DNA from: Gentiana macrophylla
Taxonomy: Eukaryota; Streptophyta; Magnoliopsida; Gentianales; Gentianaceae
NCBI GenBank assembly: GCA_026214975.1
Contig: CM047810.1
Location: 94,690,316 to 94,754,315 of the forward strand
Direction: 5' to 3'
Length of the DNA: 64,000 bases
Shown here piece after piece: positions 21,629 through 33,865 of this stretch. The notes beneath the pieces are model-generated. The model saw nothing but the letters and a program-made list of their open reading frames with translations, was not told the DNA's origin and did not search any database. The first letter of the stretch is position 1. Every line of letters starts with the position of its first letter. Both the position numbers and the translations under genes were made by a program.

Positions 21629-23463
21629 CAAAATTTTCAATTTGTCTTAATTGGCCTTTCTTAAAGAGAGGTGCAAGGCTTTTTTTCCCTTGGGGCATTT
21701 TCTTGTAGGATCAAATGTGGTGCTCTTTGTCTTGTTGTGTGTGTGTATTTATGGGTATCTACAACAACATATACGAGGGAAGGTGGTGGTTGGGACTGGG
21801 ATAAACTGGGTAAACAGAATACTCAGTGTATATATCACGATCAATGATGCAATTACACGTTGTTATCACTTGCATTGTTGTTGTAAGCGAAACGGTTGTG
21901 TTAGTATACACTGTCGTCACAGTTTCGTGTTTGTGTAACAATCATTAACAGTAGTGATACAACAAAGTGCATAACACATTTTTAAACTATTGATTATGAT
22001 GTGGGACATATTAATTCAAGTGGGTCCCAAAAAAAACCAATAATGAAAAATGTTGTTGTGGTATTTTGTTCTGATACAAATATTTCTCCGATCATTAATG
22101 AGGTGTGGATTCAGTTCTTAATCAATTTTGTTTTCATAATTGCATTGAGGTGGATTCGGTTCTTAGTCCGTTATATTTTCATTGTTCTAAAATATATGTT
22201 ATCGTAGAGTTTTCACAGAGATTAAAATGTTGGTTGATTATCATTAATGTATAGCGAAAATATCATTTGACTATCATAAATCCAACAGTTGTAAAATGGT
22301 TGGATAAATATAAATAAGCGGTAAGATGAGGAAAACCATTAATAAATACTTTATCAAGATTTGTAAATGACTTATATTACAAAATAAAATGAAAAAATAC
22401 GGATAAATTATATTTTGACACGAATATAGTATTTTCAATGTTTCATTAATGATCCTTAATAGAACACTTATTGACCTACTTTCTTCACAATACATACAAA
22501 AAAAGTCATAACAATATAATACTGACAAAAGTTTAATAATATGAAAACTCAAATCAACCAACTATCTTAATTAGTGAATGATCAATTAATAACAAATGTA
22601 TTTCAACATTGTATAATGTGTAATTTGTATTGTACTCCATGTATCATGCATACAATTGGCTTAACCTTAGCCAATGCTGGCACTGACACATTTCCTCATC
22701 CCAAGACATGAACAACTTGGCAAAATTCCTAATCTTTTCAATCAATTATAATATTTTTTTCATATAATGTTTTTTTTAAGGGGATTCAATTCTATTTTGT
22801 CACCTGTTTTTAACGATTGTCCTCTATTGATCTTTAATTATATGTTAATATTCATAAGATAATTAAAAAAAAAAAAATGAAGTAGTTTATCCTGTACATT
22901 GACTTAATAAATGGCTTAATCTTACCACGATATTGGTGCTACATATGATTTGTCTAAAATGATAGTACTTGCATTAATTACCTGAAAAGTATTCTCTATT
23001 TTACATAATTAATAATCATTTATTTGTATCCATTTATAATAAATGAATCAGTATCTCTAAAATGCATAATTTGTATTGAGAATCTATATGTATGCATTAC
23101 ATATAGTACAAAATTTACAGATTATGTAAAATTTTAAAGATTTGAATAGAGACTCTACGTATTGCAGATGATTTAAAATTTTATTTTAAGGACAAGTAAT
23201 GCAATATCACACTAAAGTAAACACACTACTTATTTGACAAAATCATGTGTAGCAATGTGGATTTTATTTAAACAAATGGATCCACGTGCATTTGTCAAGT
23301 ACGTAATGTACTTATTTTATTGTGAGTTAATAGTATGATATTGCATTACTCTTTAAAGATTTGTCATATTTTACGGCATATAATGCAAGTGCTCTTAGCC
23401 TAATTTTACATTTGTTAAGAAAAAATAGGACTCATAATGCAAAGGTAACTAGAGTTATATGGG

Positions 23464-23527
<64 letters not shown>

Positions 23528-23748
23528 ACAATATACAATTGATGTCATCCATGTTTCATGCAGCACTTTCTCCATTAGTTTAGCATTTGTTAGGTGTGAA
23601 ATAACGTGTCTAACAATATATATATACTACCTTCATCCCAAAAATGTAAGTTTCTGTTGATTTTTAACTGCTTTTCAAGTCTCAATTAATCTTTTGAAAA
23701 AATAGGACTCATAATGCAAAGGTAACTAGAGTTATATAGGCAATATTA

Positions 23749-23800
<52 letters not shown>

Positions 23801-23898
23801 ACAATATATCATTGATGTCATCCATGTTTCATGCAGCACTTTCTCCATTAGTTTAGCATGTTAGGTGTGAAATAACGTGTCTAACATATATATATATA

Positions 23899-23929
<31 letters not shown>

Positions 23930-26267
23930 AAAGACATCAGAAAGGTTAATTGTATTACTTTTTTATTTAAGGAAAAGTGGTATTGGTTTAATTAACTATA
24001 GATTAATTTATATGCCACAAATTGGAGTCACGGGCATGATTCACGTTGAATTATAATATCCCAGAGTCTGGTGAATATTGACGACTTTGTTTTAAAAGGG
24101 AATTATAAGAATTAAAGACAGTGATTTTATGGTTTTATAATACATCTTTTCATAATATAAGTATGTTTCGTACCATTTGAAAAAAATGAGTCAATGTTAT
24201 AAACGTTAAGTAAAAACTTTTTCATTTTGAGGTTATCAGAATATTTGCAACACTTGTTTTTATAGTGAAGAAAACACAAATTTTATAATGGTTTTCGAGT
24301 AATTATGATTTGGTGTTCTTCAGAAAAATAATAGACTTATATTTGTAAAAATATATCCAATATTTTAATTTTTTTTGCACATATCCAAAACATTTCATTG
24401 GTAGAATAAATATAACATTGGGGTGATCAAAAAAACCATCTTAGAACTAGTGTGAATAAAATGTGTAATAAATGATTTATTCACGTTACAAAAAAATATA
24501 TTATTCTTGTAAAAAAAAAATATTATAGATATGAATTACTATATTCTGCATCGCATTCAATCATTTCTCAAGGTATATATCGTATAAAGTAGAGATAAAA
24601 TAAGTATCACATCCTGTGTGCATGATAATATTTTCTTTGAAGCACGGCCAAGAATAATAATTTGCATTGACACAAAGAATCCAATTCCATTTTCGTCCTT
24701 TATTTATTTATTTATCTTCGATCCTATCTAACTAGTATATGAATTAAGATAAATAAGAATAGAAAATTAAAGTCGATAAATATAAGAGAATCAAGACATT
24801 GACCAACTCGGAATCAAGACTGCAAATAATGAAATAAAGACAACGAGCCTTAATTAGCCGAGAGTTCGTTATTAATTTTTTTTTTTTTTATTTTTTTTGG
24901 AATTGGAAAGATAATTAATTATTTATTATATTTAGAAAGAAAATAATATTGGCTTTTTTATCATTAGGTCACATATAATTTGTTATTAATGTTGTTGTCC
25001 ACATTTCTTTTTTTCTTGAGGAATATTTGCCTAATTAATGTATTGAAATTGTGTTTATGTTCACACGTGAAAAGACATGTTAGAGGATTCTCATAACGAA
25101 TTAGTACTATTTATTTTATCGTTTTAAATCCGGGATTTTCGAGGTTTTCAAGAATTTTTATCCGAAATGAAATGCATTTGATGCAGTGTATGAAGTGTTT
25201 GAGAGGATGGCATACTGTGGAATATCAGCAAATTTAATAGTGTATTTAACAAAGAAGCTACACCAAGGGACTGTGGCCGCATCCAATAATGTGACTTATT
25301 GGATTGGTGCTATTTGGGTCACACCCATCTTAGGTGCTTACGTTGCTGATGCTTATCTTGGTCGATATTGGACGTTCGTCATTGCTTGTGCTATTTACCT
25401 TACGGTACGCCTTCTCCTATACTAGCATTATTATAATTTTGTGATTAAATGCTTTAAGAACACTTGCGGTAAATATTTTAAAACTTGTATTTTAGGTAAT
25501 TTGTTTTAGATATTTAGATACTATTTTTTTTTTTTTCTTATAAAATCAAGATTCTTTAGAAATTTCTTTTAAATGTACAATATTCATTCGATTTTATGTA
25601 CAAATGTTGTTGAATTATAAAATAGAGAGATTCTATAATATAACCAAATGCTCTAAATAGTTATTATTACTTTTAAACTTATTTATTTATTAATAAATAT
25701 CGATTATCATCTTTTAAATCACTTTTTTTTTTTTTTTTGGAACTATCGATTTCAGTTACGTACCCTATTTTTCATCACTTTATGTTCTTGGTAATGTTTG
25801 GTACATATCTCATCCAAGGCAAAGTGACAAACTCAAAACACAAATAGGAAAGGAAAACGATTAAGACGCAGAATTCATCCCCACCTATTTCCCGAAAATG
25901 TGTGTCTTGTGGTCCAAGGTTTTTGTTTTTTCATTTTTTTTAGTTGCATAATGTATGATTATAAAGTGAAGTCGTGCAATTTTATATGGAAAGTGAGAAC
26001 CATCATCAAAATGGAAATACATGTGTTGTAAAAAAAAAAGGGTTGTATTGTTTTATCATACTAAAGTATAAAAGAAAAAAAAATAAAAAAAAGACATATA
26101 TAATTGACATAAATATGGTAGTACATGCCATTGAGATAGGTACTACTATTTGAGAGAAAGGGTTGGTTTCTCATATGTGACGTCTTGTGATACATTTTGT
26201 CAAAATTGAATGGGATGGCCATCGGTGGAAGATTTTGTTGGGATATCTTTTTAAAACCCCTTTACCT

Positions 26268-26317
<50 letters not shown>

Positions 26318-27376
26318 CTCTTCGTCCCAATTTGTTTGGGACTTATACTATTTATGGTTGTCCCAATATAAGTCTCATAACTCTAATTAGACTCAAATTT
26401 TTGCTTTAGTACCCTAAATTGCCCTAATGTATTTTATAAAGTGAAAATGGTGCTACATATAAAAATGACAAAAAGGTAAATTAGTCAAATTTAAATGACT
26501 GCAGACAACCTATTAATTGATAACTCTTTAAATATTATGAGTTTGAAAAATGCCTCAAACAAATTGATTTGGATGGAGTAATACAATGGTGAAGTTAAAG
26601 CTCAATATTCTAGGGTGGAGAAGGGATAAGAGTATCTCTACTCATAAAAGCTTTTTAAAAGCTTTATAGGTGTGTCACATCATACAATTTATAAACATTT
26701 TCTTTACAATTATAAAGCTTTTTACACTGTCACATCATTATATTATAAACTTATACATAAACCTTTACAACTTTAAAAGAAATTATTTGAACAAGACGAA
26801 ATATCCCAGCCATACCTCATGTCATACAAGTGTGGTCTTAACTTATGAGGTTTTGATTCGAAATCCCGATGAGAATAGTGTGTGTAAAAAAATACAGAAT
26901 CTGAATGGCTGTATTGGTTTATATTAAACCACACGTGATGCTCTATATCGTGTAGAGACAACACATAAATATTTCCATGACAATGATGGTACCCTTTTTC
27001 ATATTTCTTACCCCCTTACTTCGAGAAAATATGTTCTATATCAAGCAATAATGGTATCCTTTTCATATTTTTAACTCCTTATTTTGAGAAAATATGTTCT
27101 ATGTCAATGTCAGGACGGTTATAAAAATTAAAATAAAAAGTAAAAGACATGATTTAACGAAAGTATCTTTTATTGCACGTTTTTTCTAATTTTACCAATC
27201 GTTAGTTATATACATCTTTTGATTTGTCATATTGGTAGAGCTTTTTGTCAGGCTTTATTCTTGAATAAATGTTAGATTTTATTGACACGATTCGGACCGA
27301 ACTTTAAATTAATCGAATCAGTTCTGAACATCGTAAAAAAACTAATAATATACGGGCAACCAAATCTTTAAAACGA

Positions 27377-27412
<36 letters not shown>

Positions 27413-28001
27413 AGCTGCTAAATACTTTAGTGACACATTAGCACAAGGTTTTAGCCCCATATATTGGAACAAATCTTCTGTCCCCATATACTTTAGTGAC
27501 ACATTAGCACAATGCATGATGTAGTACTTCTTAATCCTTAATCGTTGTGGCCTTTTGGTGAATTAATAATTAATTAAGAAAAAGTTCCAAATTTTAAAGA
27601 CCCATGTGCCGAAAAATTAAAGTGAACATTCCACCGTCCCACACTAAACGGCTCTCATTTTTTTTATATTCCCTCCGTCCTGCAATTGAAGTCTTTTTAA
27701 ATTTTTTATGGTGTTCCGAAATATAAGCTATTCTCATATTCTAATACAATATTAAATATATTGTTTTCACTTTCACACTAAACAATACAATATTATTAGT
27801 CAGCCACAGAAAACAATACACTATTTTATATTGAAATATTAAAAAGTAACTCGTTTATTATTTTTCTTACATACAGCTGTGAAATCGCTAAAATTCTTAT
27901 ATTGTGGAGCGGAGGGGTATTAAAAATCCCCACGTTATACCTCACGCCTGAATAAGATATCATTCGCGTGCTACATTTCTGGGACAGGCAATATGCATTT
28001 T

Positions 28002-28096
<95 letters not shown>

Positions 28097-31000
28097 ATTA
28101 TAGTTGAACGCAAAATTGCATGTTATACTATGTTAAATTATCATCTTTCTTAAAAGTTTAAGCTGGTAAGGTAGTATATAATTAACATTTTATATATTTT
28201 AACACTCGTATCCAATTTCCGTTAATGGACTTGCATTTGCATGTGAATTGCCTATAAAAGTCATCAAATTCTAAATAAAATGGAATCCCCTGGATATGGC
28301 CTAGTGATAAGCGGTTGGGTGGTGTAATGCAATGCTGGACCGAAAGTCGGAGTGTGGGGGTTCGAATCCCGTAGCGGACCGCCCTTTCTTGTAGTTCAAA
28401 AAATTGTGCCTCTTCCTCAATTCTTGAGGCCACTCGATTAACTCTCTTCGTGACTCACTGTGAGATCGAAGCGAGGGGCCTTCCGATTAGGGTTTAATCG
28501 TTTTTTTTATGAATAAAATGGATTGTGGAATAAATAAGTGTTCTTAAAATGATGTTTCCGTTGAAAGTTGTAAAAGAGAATTTTGTTTGAGTGTGATATG
28601 TGATTCTGAAAGAATAGAAAAGTGGTAGAATAAGTTGACTCAAAAAAAAAAAAAAAAAAAAAACCAAAAATGGCCAATTTGGTGGGGTGGGGGGGCCTTT
28701 TATATATATACCACATAAATGGTGGAGAGGCAATATTTAGTGGTTTTGACTTTGAAAGAAATTGATTGATTGTAGTGAGTGTGCTCATGACTTTGGTAAT
28801 TATGGGAGGAAACCACTTGTCAATGAACACTTATTTTGTGTATTTGCCCCACTTGACATATGTAAGGCTAAAAACACAACACTTTGAAAATACTCTATCA
28901 ACTATCATGGCATATTAAAAAGCATGTTGAGACTTATGTCTTTCCAAAAATCTTTTACTCACTATTCGCATGGGTGCGGTGGGATGGGTTGGGATGGAGG
29001 GATTTTTGTGCGCTCACTCCATTTAGACCATTTAGAGTGAAATGGCGCTCGGGCTTATCAGGACCATACATACAGTTTATATCTAGTTTGAAAATCGATG
29101 GTCAATAATCGTTCATATCACATCTCTACACAAATTCCAGGTGCACCCAAAAATTTCCTCATGGGAGACACGAGGTAAAAACGTCATTCCGTGATTGTAG
29201 GCTAGTATGTTCAAAGGGCCGTCCCTTCCACTAGACAACCTAGGTCTGGGCGTCTATGGGTCATTTTCTCCGTCACCCCATTTCTGCAGTTTAGTAAAAA
29301 TAAAAATAAAAATAATACTAACATAAAAACGTATAACTTCTCTAAAAAAGCATATAATTTCTGGGCCTGAATATTAAATTAGAACAAAACGGCTAATGTC
29401 AAAATATGGTGACACTATCAAGTTCGTGGTGACACTTGAAAAAGAGAATCATATACTATAAAAAGTGTAAGAGACGAGGAATGTCACAAGTCAAAGAATA
29501 TTGATATTATGATTTGTTTTTATTATTTTTTATTTTTTAGTATATGTTTGTTATATAATAGCTGGTCTCGTCTGTCTGATCAACCGGCCACGCCTGACCA
29601 ACTAACGACCAAATGGTCATGCCCGACTAATCGGCCTTAGGCCCCCTTTAGCATAAGGCCGACACTGTATGTATATATATACTCCAAATAACTCGGATAC
29701 TTAATATACATTACATATCTAACATGAATTCGCAATATACTCGTTCCGTCCTAAATCATTTTCATTTGGGGCTTTTACACTGTTTAAGAAAATGGTTAAG
29801 TGTTATTAATTTTAATGATAAAATTTAAAATACTCCTTCAACGGTTATTGATGCATTTGCTGTAATTAGGAAAAAAAAAAGGGTGAATATAGAATAAATA
29901 AAGGGTAAAAAATGAAGAAAAAAACTAATAAATGCGTCATTGATATTTTAAATGAATTTATATTACGGGACAAAACCAAACAACTTAACGGCATTATATT
30001 TTGGATCTGATGGAGTATTTAATAGTAGGACAAACACACGAATTTGAAGGGTACCGGATCTGTATATTAATAACTCGAATACGTGAAATGAAGAAACATT
30101 GCTGAAAATCGAAAATTAATAATAAACGGCAAAAATACAACGGAAAGTTTTCTAGGATGAAAACCCAAAGAAAATCAATAAAAAATTGTTTTATTTTATG
30201 ATTTTATTTATAAGAACCATTTATTTGCACTACAACGATGCCACCGATGTATCACACTGAATCGATTTTTTATAAAGACAAAATTTAAGTTAAGAATTGA
30301 CTTTTCTTAAGGTTGATTCTGATGTGATGTAGATGTAGTGTGGTTGTATTGTAAATTTGGGTGGGTAGAAATAAAAGACATTTCTTATTTTATTTTATTT
30401 TATTTTATTTTAATATTACCAGGTTTAATTGTTCCTATGATTTCAATGTTTACTTGTATCCTTTATTAATTAAAATGTGATTAATTGGGGTGCAGGGGAT
30501 GTGCCTTCTAACATTAGCAGTATCAGTCCCAGGTTTAAGGCCACCTCCATGTTATGACATAAATGCTGCAGATTGTCCAAAAGCTACAACAACAGAACTA
30601 GCAATATTCTACACAGCACTCTATGTCTTAGCCATTGGAACAGGTGGTACTAAGCCTAATATCTCCACCATAGGTGCTGACCAATTCGACGATTTCGACC
30701 GAAAAGAGAAAACCCACAAGCTTTCCTTCTTCAACTGGTGGATGTTTAGCATCTTCTTCGGTATCCTTTTATTAACACGGTTCTTGTTTACATTCAAGAC
30801 AATGTGGGTTGGGCACTTGGTTATGGCATTCCAACACTTGGCCTCGCTTTCTCGATTTCCATATTTCTTGCCGGGACACCTTTTTATAGGCATAAGATGC
30901 CTAGTGGTAGCCCTTTTACAAGAATGGCTAGAGTCATTGTATCTGCTTTAAGGAAATGGAGGGTCCCTGTCCCTACTCACCCTCATCAATTCTTTGAACT

Positions 31001-31970
31001 TGACAATCAAGAATACATCAAGAAAGGAAAATTCAAGATTGATTCCACTAACACATTAAGGTTTCTAAACAAAGCGTGTGTGCAAACCGGTCCAGCAAGT
31101 CCATGGATACTGTGTTCAGTAACAGAAGTGGAGGAGACGAAACAGATGATGAGAATGTTACCGATATTGATCGCTACATTCCTGCCAAGTGTAATGGTAG
31201 CACAAAGCAATACCCTTTTCATCAAACAAGGGATTACACTTGACAAAAGTATGGGTAAACATTTCAAACTGCCACCAGCAAGCTTAGGAGCATTTGTCAC
31301 TGTCACAATGCTTGTCTGTGTTGTACTCTACGATCGTGTTTTCGTCAGGTTTATCAAGAAATGGACTAAAAACCCAAGAGGGATTACTCTCCTTCAAAGA
31401 ATGGGACTTGGATTCACACTCCACATTGTGATCATGATTATAGCTTCTATAACAGAAAGATACAGGCTTAATGTAGCCATTAAAAGTGGACTAGATAAAA
31501 GCGGAGGAGGACAAGTTCCTTTAACAATCTTCGTTTTATTACCACAGTTTGTCCTAATGGGAGTTGCTGATGCATGTTCAGAGGTTGCTAAGATTGAGTT
31601 TTTTTATGATCAAGCACCGGAGACTATGAAGAGTTTAGGGACGTCGTATTCGATGACTAGTGTGGGAGTTGGTAACTTTCTAAGCAGTTTTATCCTCGCG
31701 ACGGTTGCGCATATAACTAAGGCGAACGGTCACAGAGGATGGATTGAAAACAACCTTAACGATTCTCGTCTCGATCTCTACTTTGCCTTTCTTGCAGTTG
31801 TGAGTTTCCTAAACTTATGTTTCTTTATAGTGATTGCTAAGTTCTTTCATTACAAAGCCGAGATCTCGGATTCCATGGAAGTCCTTAAAGAAGAACTGAT
31901 AGTACTACAAGGGCCAAAAGGGATGATGACTAATTATGATCAAGTGGAGTATGCAAATAACAGGAACTGA
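21464..31970 (+). CDS. NPF5.2: NRT1/PTR family (NPF) proton-coupled transporter, NPF5.2/PTR3-like; three exons, frameshift in exon 3
   Basis: Plasma- or internal-membrane transporter of the POT/MFS superfamily, moving nitrate, peptides or other small solutes with protons; the true substrate cannot be read from sequence. Exons 21464-21581, 25187-25404 and 30496-31970 join in frame to about 603 codons, the usual NPF length. Signatures: the proton-coupling ExxER motif (EVFER) in exon 2, IGTGGTKPNISTIGADQFD and FFNWWMFSIFFG in exon 3, and FYDQAPETMKSLGTS near the end, with about 12 hydrophobic segments. The start context is AAACATGGC. The order of residues is closest, in my judgement, to the PTR3/NPF5.2 group. 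One base is missing near 30766-30773, moving the frame, so this is a recent pseudogene or an assembly error. Confidence 0.9.
21582..25186 (+). other. NPF intron 1 (3605 bp)
   Basis: GT..AG ends (GTACTT..GATGCAG). AT-rich, with a long poly-T run right after the donor (about 21597-21628), a 195-bp block repeated at 23421 and 23697, and three (TA)n runs. A Stowaway-like start (CTACCTTCATCCC, about 23627) lies between the two blocks. No gene is seen inside. Confidence 0.85.
23421..23890. repeat. direct duplication of a 195-bp block with (TA)n cores, intron 1
   Basis: Copy 1 at 23421-23615 and copy 2 at 23697-23890 share AAAAAATAGGACTCATAATG, then a (TA)n run, then AAGGACAATAT..ATTGATGTCATCCATG and CGTGTCTAACA. 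The (TA)n runs are 23468-23523 and about 23751-23796; a third run sits at 23884-23925. The copies differ by few bases, so the duplication is recent. Confidence 0.93.
25187..25404 (+). CDS. NPF5.2: NPF exon 2
   Basis: 218 bases between TGCAG|TG and ACG|GTACGC. Encodes the ExxER motif (EVFERMAYCGI), the first transmembrane helices and WVTPILGAYVADAYLGRYW. Ends in phase 0. Confidence 0.93.
26268..26316. repeat. (TAA)n microsatellite
   Basis: About 16 uninterrupted ATA/TAA units, abutting a Stowaway-like MITE. Confidence 0.95.
26316..26578. mobile_element. Stowaway-type MITE in intron 2
   Basis: Left end CTCTTCGTCCCAATTTGTTT. The right end, on the other strand, is CTCCATCCAAATCAATTTGT. These are imperfect inverted ends of the CTCC(A/C)TCCGTCC type that marks plant Tc1/mariner MITEs, with TA at the right flank. 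About 263 bp. Confidence 0.65.
27377..27412. repeat. (ATC)n microsatellite
   Basis: Twelve CAT/ATC units in a row. Confidence 0.95.
27669..27917. mobile_element. Stowaway-type MITE in intron 2
   Basis: Left end CCCTCCGTCCTGCAATTG. The right end on the other strand is CCCTCCGCTCCACAATAT. TA flanks on both sides (27667-27668, 27918-27919). About 249 bp. Confidence 0.7.
28004..28094. repeat. (TA)n(GA)n compound microsatellite
   Basis: About 23 TA units followed by about 22 GA units. Confidence 0.97.
28285..28511 (+). mobile_element. tRNA-derived SINE with 11-bp target duplications
   Basis: 227 bp flanked by AATAAAATGGA at 28274-28284 and 28512-28522. It carries the two internal RNA polymerase III boxes: an A-box-like TGGCCTAGTGATAAG (about 28297-28311) and the B box GGTTCGAATCC (28359-28369). 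It ends in an oligo-T run (28501-28508), as Au/TS-type plant SINEs do. It lies in NPF intron 2 in the sense orientation. Confidence 0.88.
28642..28662. repeat. poly-A run
   Basis: About 20 A in a row, followed 25 bases later by GTGGGGTGGGGGGG. No retroposon could be tied to it. Confidence 0.8.
29740..30015. mobile_element. Stowaway-type MITE in intron 2
   Basis: Left CTCGTTCCGTCCTAAAT and, on the other strand, CTCCATCAGATCCAAAAT, with TA duplicated at 29738-29739 and 30016-30017. 276 bp. Confidence 0.75.
30496..31970 (+). CDS. NPF5.2: NPF exon 3 (with frameshift)
   Basis: 1475 bases from GTGCAG|GGG to the TGA at 31968-31970. The first part (to about 30765) is open in one frame up to FFNWWMFSIFFGILL. 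From about 30774 the continuation NTVLVYIQDNVGWALGYG is in the frame that stays open to the stop. The join is at a TCCTTTTATTAAC context next to a four-T run. Loss of one base restores neither length nor frame, so as written the protein would be cut after about 200 residues plus a short wrong tail. Confidence 0.9.
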
Positions 31971-32118
31971 TGAAATAGTGTAATTAAGTAATACTACTTC
32001 CTTAAAAGAATGTTGCATGTGTGGACATCATTAAAACCTAAAGAGGAAAAAATAATCATCCTTCCTTAGGGTTTCTGTTGCAGTTATATTGAAGTGCGAC
32101 GACGGGTTTTATTTTGTA

Positions 32119-32124
32119 AATAAA
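32119..32124 (+). promoter_or_regulatory. possible polyadenylation signal of the NPF gene
   Basis: AATAAA about 150 bases after the stop codon. Plant signals are loose, so this is only a candidate; the region up to 32530 holds nothing else I recognise. Confidence 0.35.
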
Positions 32125-32540
32125 GCAGCAAAGAGGTCTCAAGTAGATCTCTCAACTGCCATTTGCAGCAATTATTTGAACTTTTTCTATGTACTATTCT
32201 CTTTTGTTTCTCAGCAATTCAATTTACTTGATAATCTTTACCTTAAAAACTCAAACAAACATGAAACTGAACAGAATATGTTCAAATTTGGCCAACTTGA
32301 AAGGCTTGCATTTCTTCAATAGCTCTAGACAACATCAGACATGTTGCAAGAGACATGAACCTTAAATCCACCAGAAATGTCTGCAGATTGTGAAGTTGAT
32401 TCAATAAAGATGAATGATGCAACTATTTTAAGAACCACAATAAGCAAAAGCTCCAAATCCCAGTAGGAAACATACCAGAAAGAAAGCTGAATATTAGAAC
32501 TACAGATCAAAAGAAAACAATATATAATTATGCTCCCGAT

Positions 32541-33074
32541 ACACTAACTATTTATTAATAAAAGTATTTTTTCTCCGAAACGGAAGTTTATAGTACCGGA
32601 CTAACACCGGACGAATAACCGGACTAACACCGGAAAGTACAACCGGAAAACAACGGGGCTGCCAGCACACCGCTGGACTAAAGAAAAACAAACCAACATA
32701 AAACCACACAATGAAGTCAAGTAATAAATTGAGAAGAGAGTGCTGAACAAAAGATAAAAGAGAAAATTTCTTCGAAAGATAGGCGTTCAGACACATGGAA
32801 CCTCTAATTGCAATCTATTACTGGACAAATATGAAATACATAAACAAACTACAAACCAAAAAAGGAAACAAATAGCTATACAACAAAACACCGGTTGAGG
32901 AACGCCACCACAAGCATGAGCCGTACGGTACAGAGACGCCTGGAAGAAGGACGGTCAGACCCGAATAAGCACATTCTGACCGGAGGTCATGCCGGAAATC
33001 CATCCCCACCACCGATAATCCGGTACCAAAGCATGGAAGCTTCAATACACTAACTATTCATTAATAAAAGTATT
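32541..33074 (-). mobile_element. short retroposon (LINE 3'-end or SINE-like) with 28-bp flanking repeats
   Basis: ACACTAACTATTTATTAATA continuing to AAAGTATT occurs at 32541-32568 and, with one mismatch, at 33047-33074. The roughly 478 bp between them starts with a TTTTT run (A-tail on the minus strand) and has a clustered motif on the minus strand: CCGGTGTTAGTCCGG occurs twice (about 32634-32596), separated by TTATTCGT. The structure (long target duplication, A-tail) fits target-primed retroposition. The source element is not identified. Confidence 0.65.
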
Positions 33075-33110
33075 AAAAGAGATAGACACAAAACTAACGA
33101 TTTACATGTT

Positions 33111-33640
33111 TTTTTTTTCTTTTGTTTTTTTTTTATTCAAAAACGAACCATTTTATTAGCATTGCCATAAAGTTGGCTTCAAGTAATCTGTATCCAGTGG
33201 TAAAACTTAAAGGTCTTTATGATCCGAGCTTGCAAGACTGGGGTTTTATTTATAATTTGTCCTGCCAAGCCAAACGCAGATTTTTGGCTCGTTCCACGGC
33301 TTGAGCTGAGAACATAAATGCCAGGGGATGCTCAACATCTTGTACGATCCGATTCCGCCACAACCAGAGATACCGTAAATTGCCTCTCGCCAAATATATT
33401 TCCATTCCAATGAGCCGAAGGTCGAAGTGGGTTGTCTTGTCAGATTCAATTTGATCCATTGATCTGTTGTGTTTGCACCAAAGAAGTTACTCCAATGTTC
33501 ACTGGGGATTGGCAAGCACCAAATTTGAGTTGGCCATGTACGTACAATCTCTCATTGCATGGGGAGCTGCTATTGCCAAAGCACCTTAGCTCCTACCAGA
33601 GCAAATAGCCAAAAATGCCCCTTTCCTTTTTGACACTTTC
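33111..33640 (-). mobile_element. 5'-truncated L1-type LINE with inverted 5' segment
   Basis: On the minus strand 33535-33245 resembles the C-terminal part of plant L1 ORF2 (LARGNLRYLWLWRNRIVQ, then FSAQAVERAKNLRLAWQ). A 3' untranslated part and an A-rich tail follow (33140-33111: A10CAAAAGA9C). The upstream piece 33540-33630 matches the end of the LINE at 40340 but in the opposite orientation, which suggests a 5' inversion from twin priming. All frames are broken. Confidence 0.65.
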
Positions 33641-33865
33641 TTCGGGACTTAAAACAAGTCTGACAGTACAGTACCTTATTTTGTATTTTTGTTTATTCGA
33701 AAATAATGGATGGTCCTTCCTTCTCCTGGGTCCTCAATTTTTTTTTTTCGTTTCATACATTCATTTAATTGTTTACCTTAAAGAATGCATGACAATCAAA
33801 CTATTTATTTTGACACAATAAAAAAGTGAATTAGCTTTTAGTGTGTTCCCCATTTGTTTAAAGGG

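Larger units (their letters stand above)
25405..30495 (+). other. NPF intron 2 (5091 bp)
   Basis: GT..AG ends (GTACGC..GTGCAG). It contains at least three Stowaway-type MITEs, a tRNA-derived SINE, and (TAA)n, (ATC)n, (TA)n(GA)n and poly-A runs. No other gene is seen. A stretch at 29215-29690 with GGGCCGTCCC and CGGCCTTAGGCCCCC may be a further decayed transposon, but I could not define its ends. Confidence 0.8.

Noticed and set aside
21651..22561. Small frames in the first NPF intron (for example 21651-21938 and 22274-22561)
   Set aside because: They lie in AT-rich intron sequence, show no domain, and overlap on both strands as chance frames do.
27361..28100. CRISPR-like or satellite array
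   Set aside because: The repeats are simple (ATC)n, (TA)n and (GA)n microsatellites without spacers.
28285..28380. tRNA gene (A and B boxes present)
   Set aside because: No cloverleaf can be folded with a proper acceptor stem, and the oligo-T end with 11-bp target duplications identifies a SINE.
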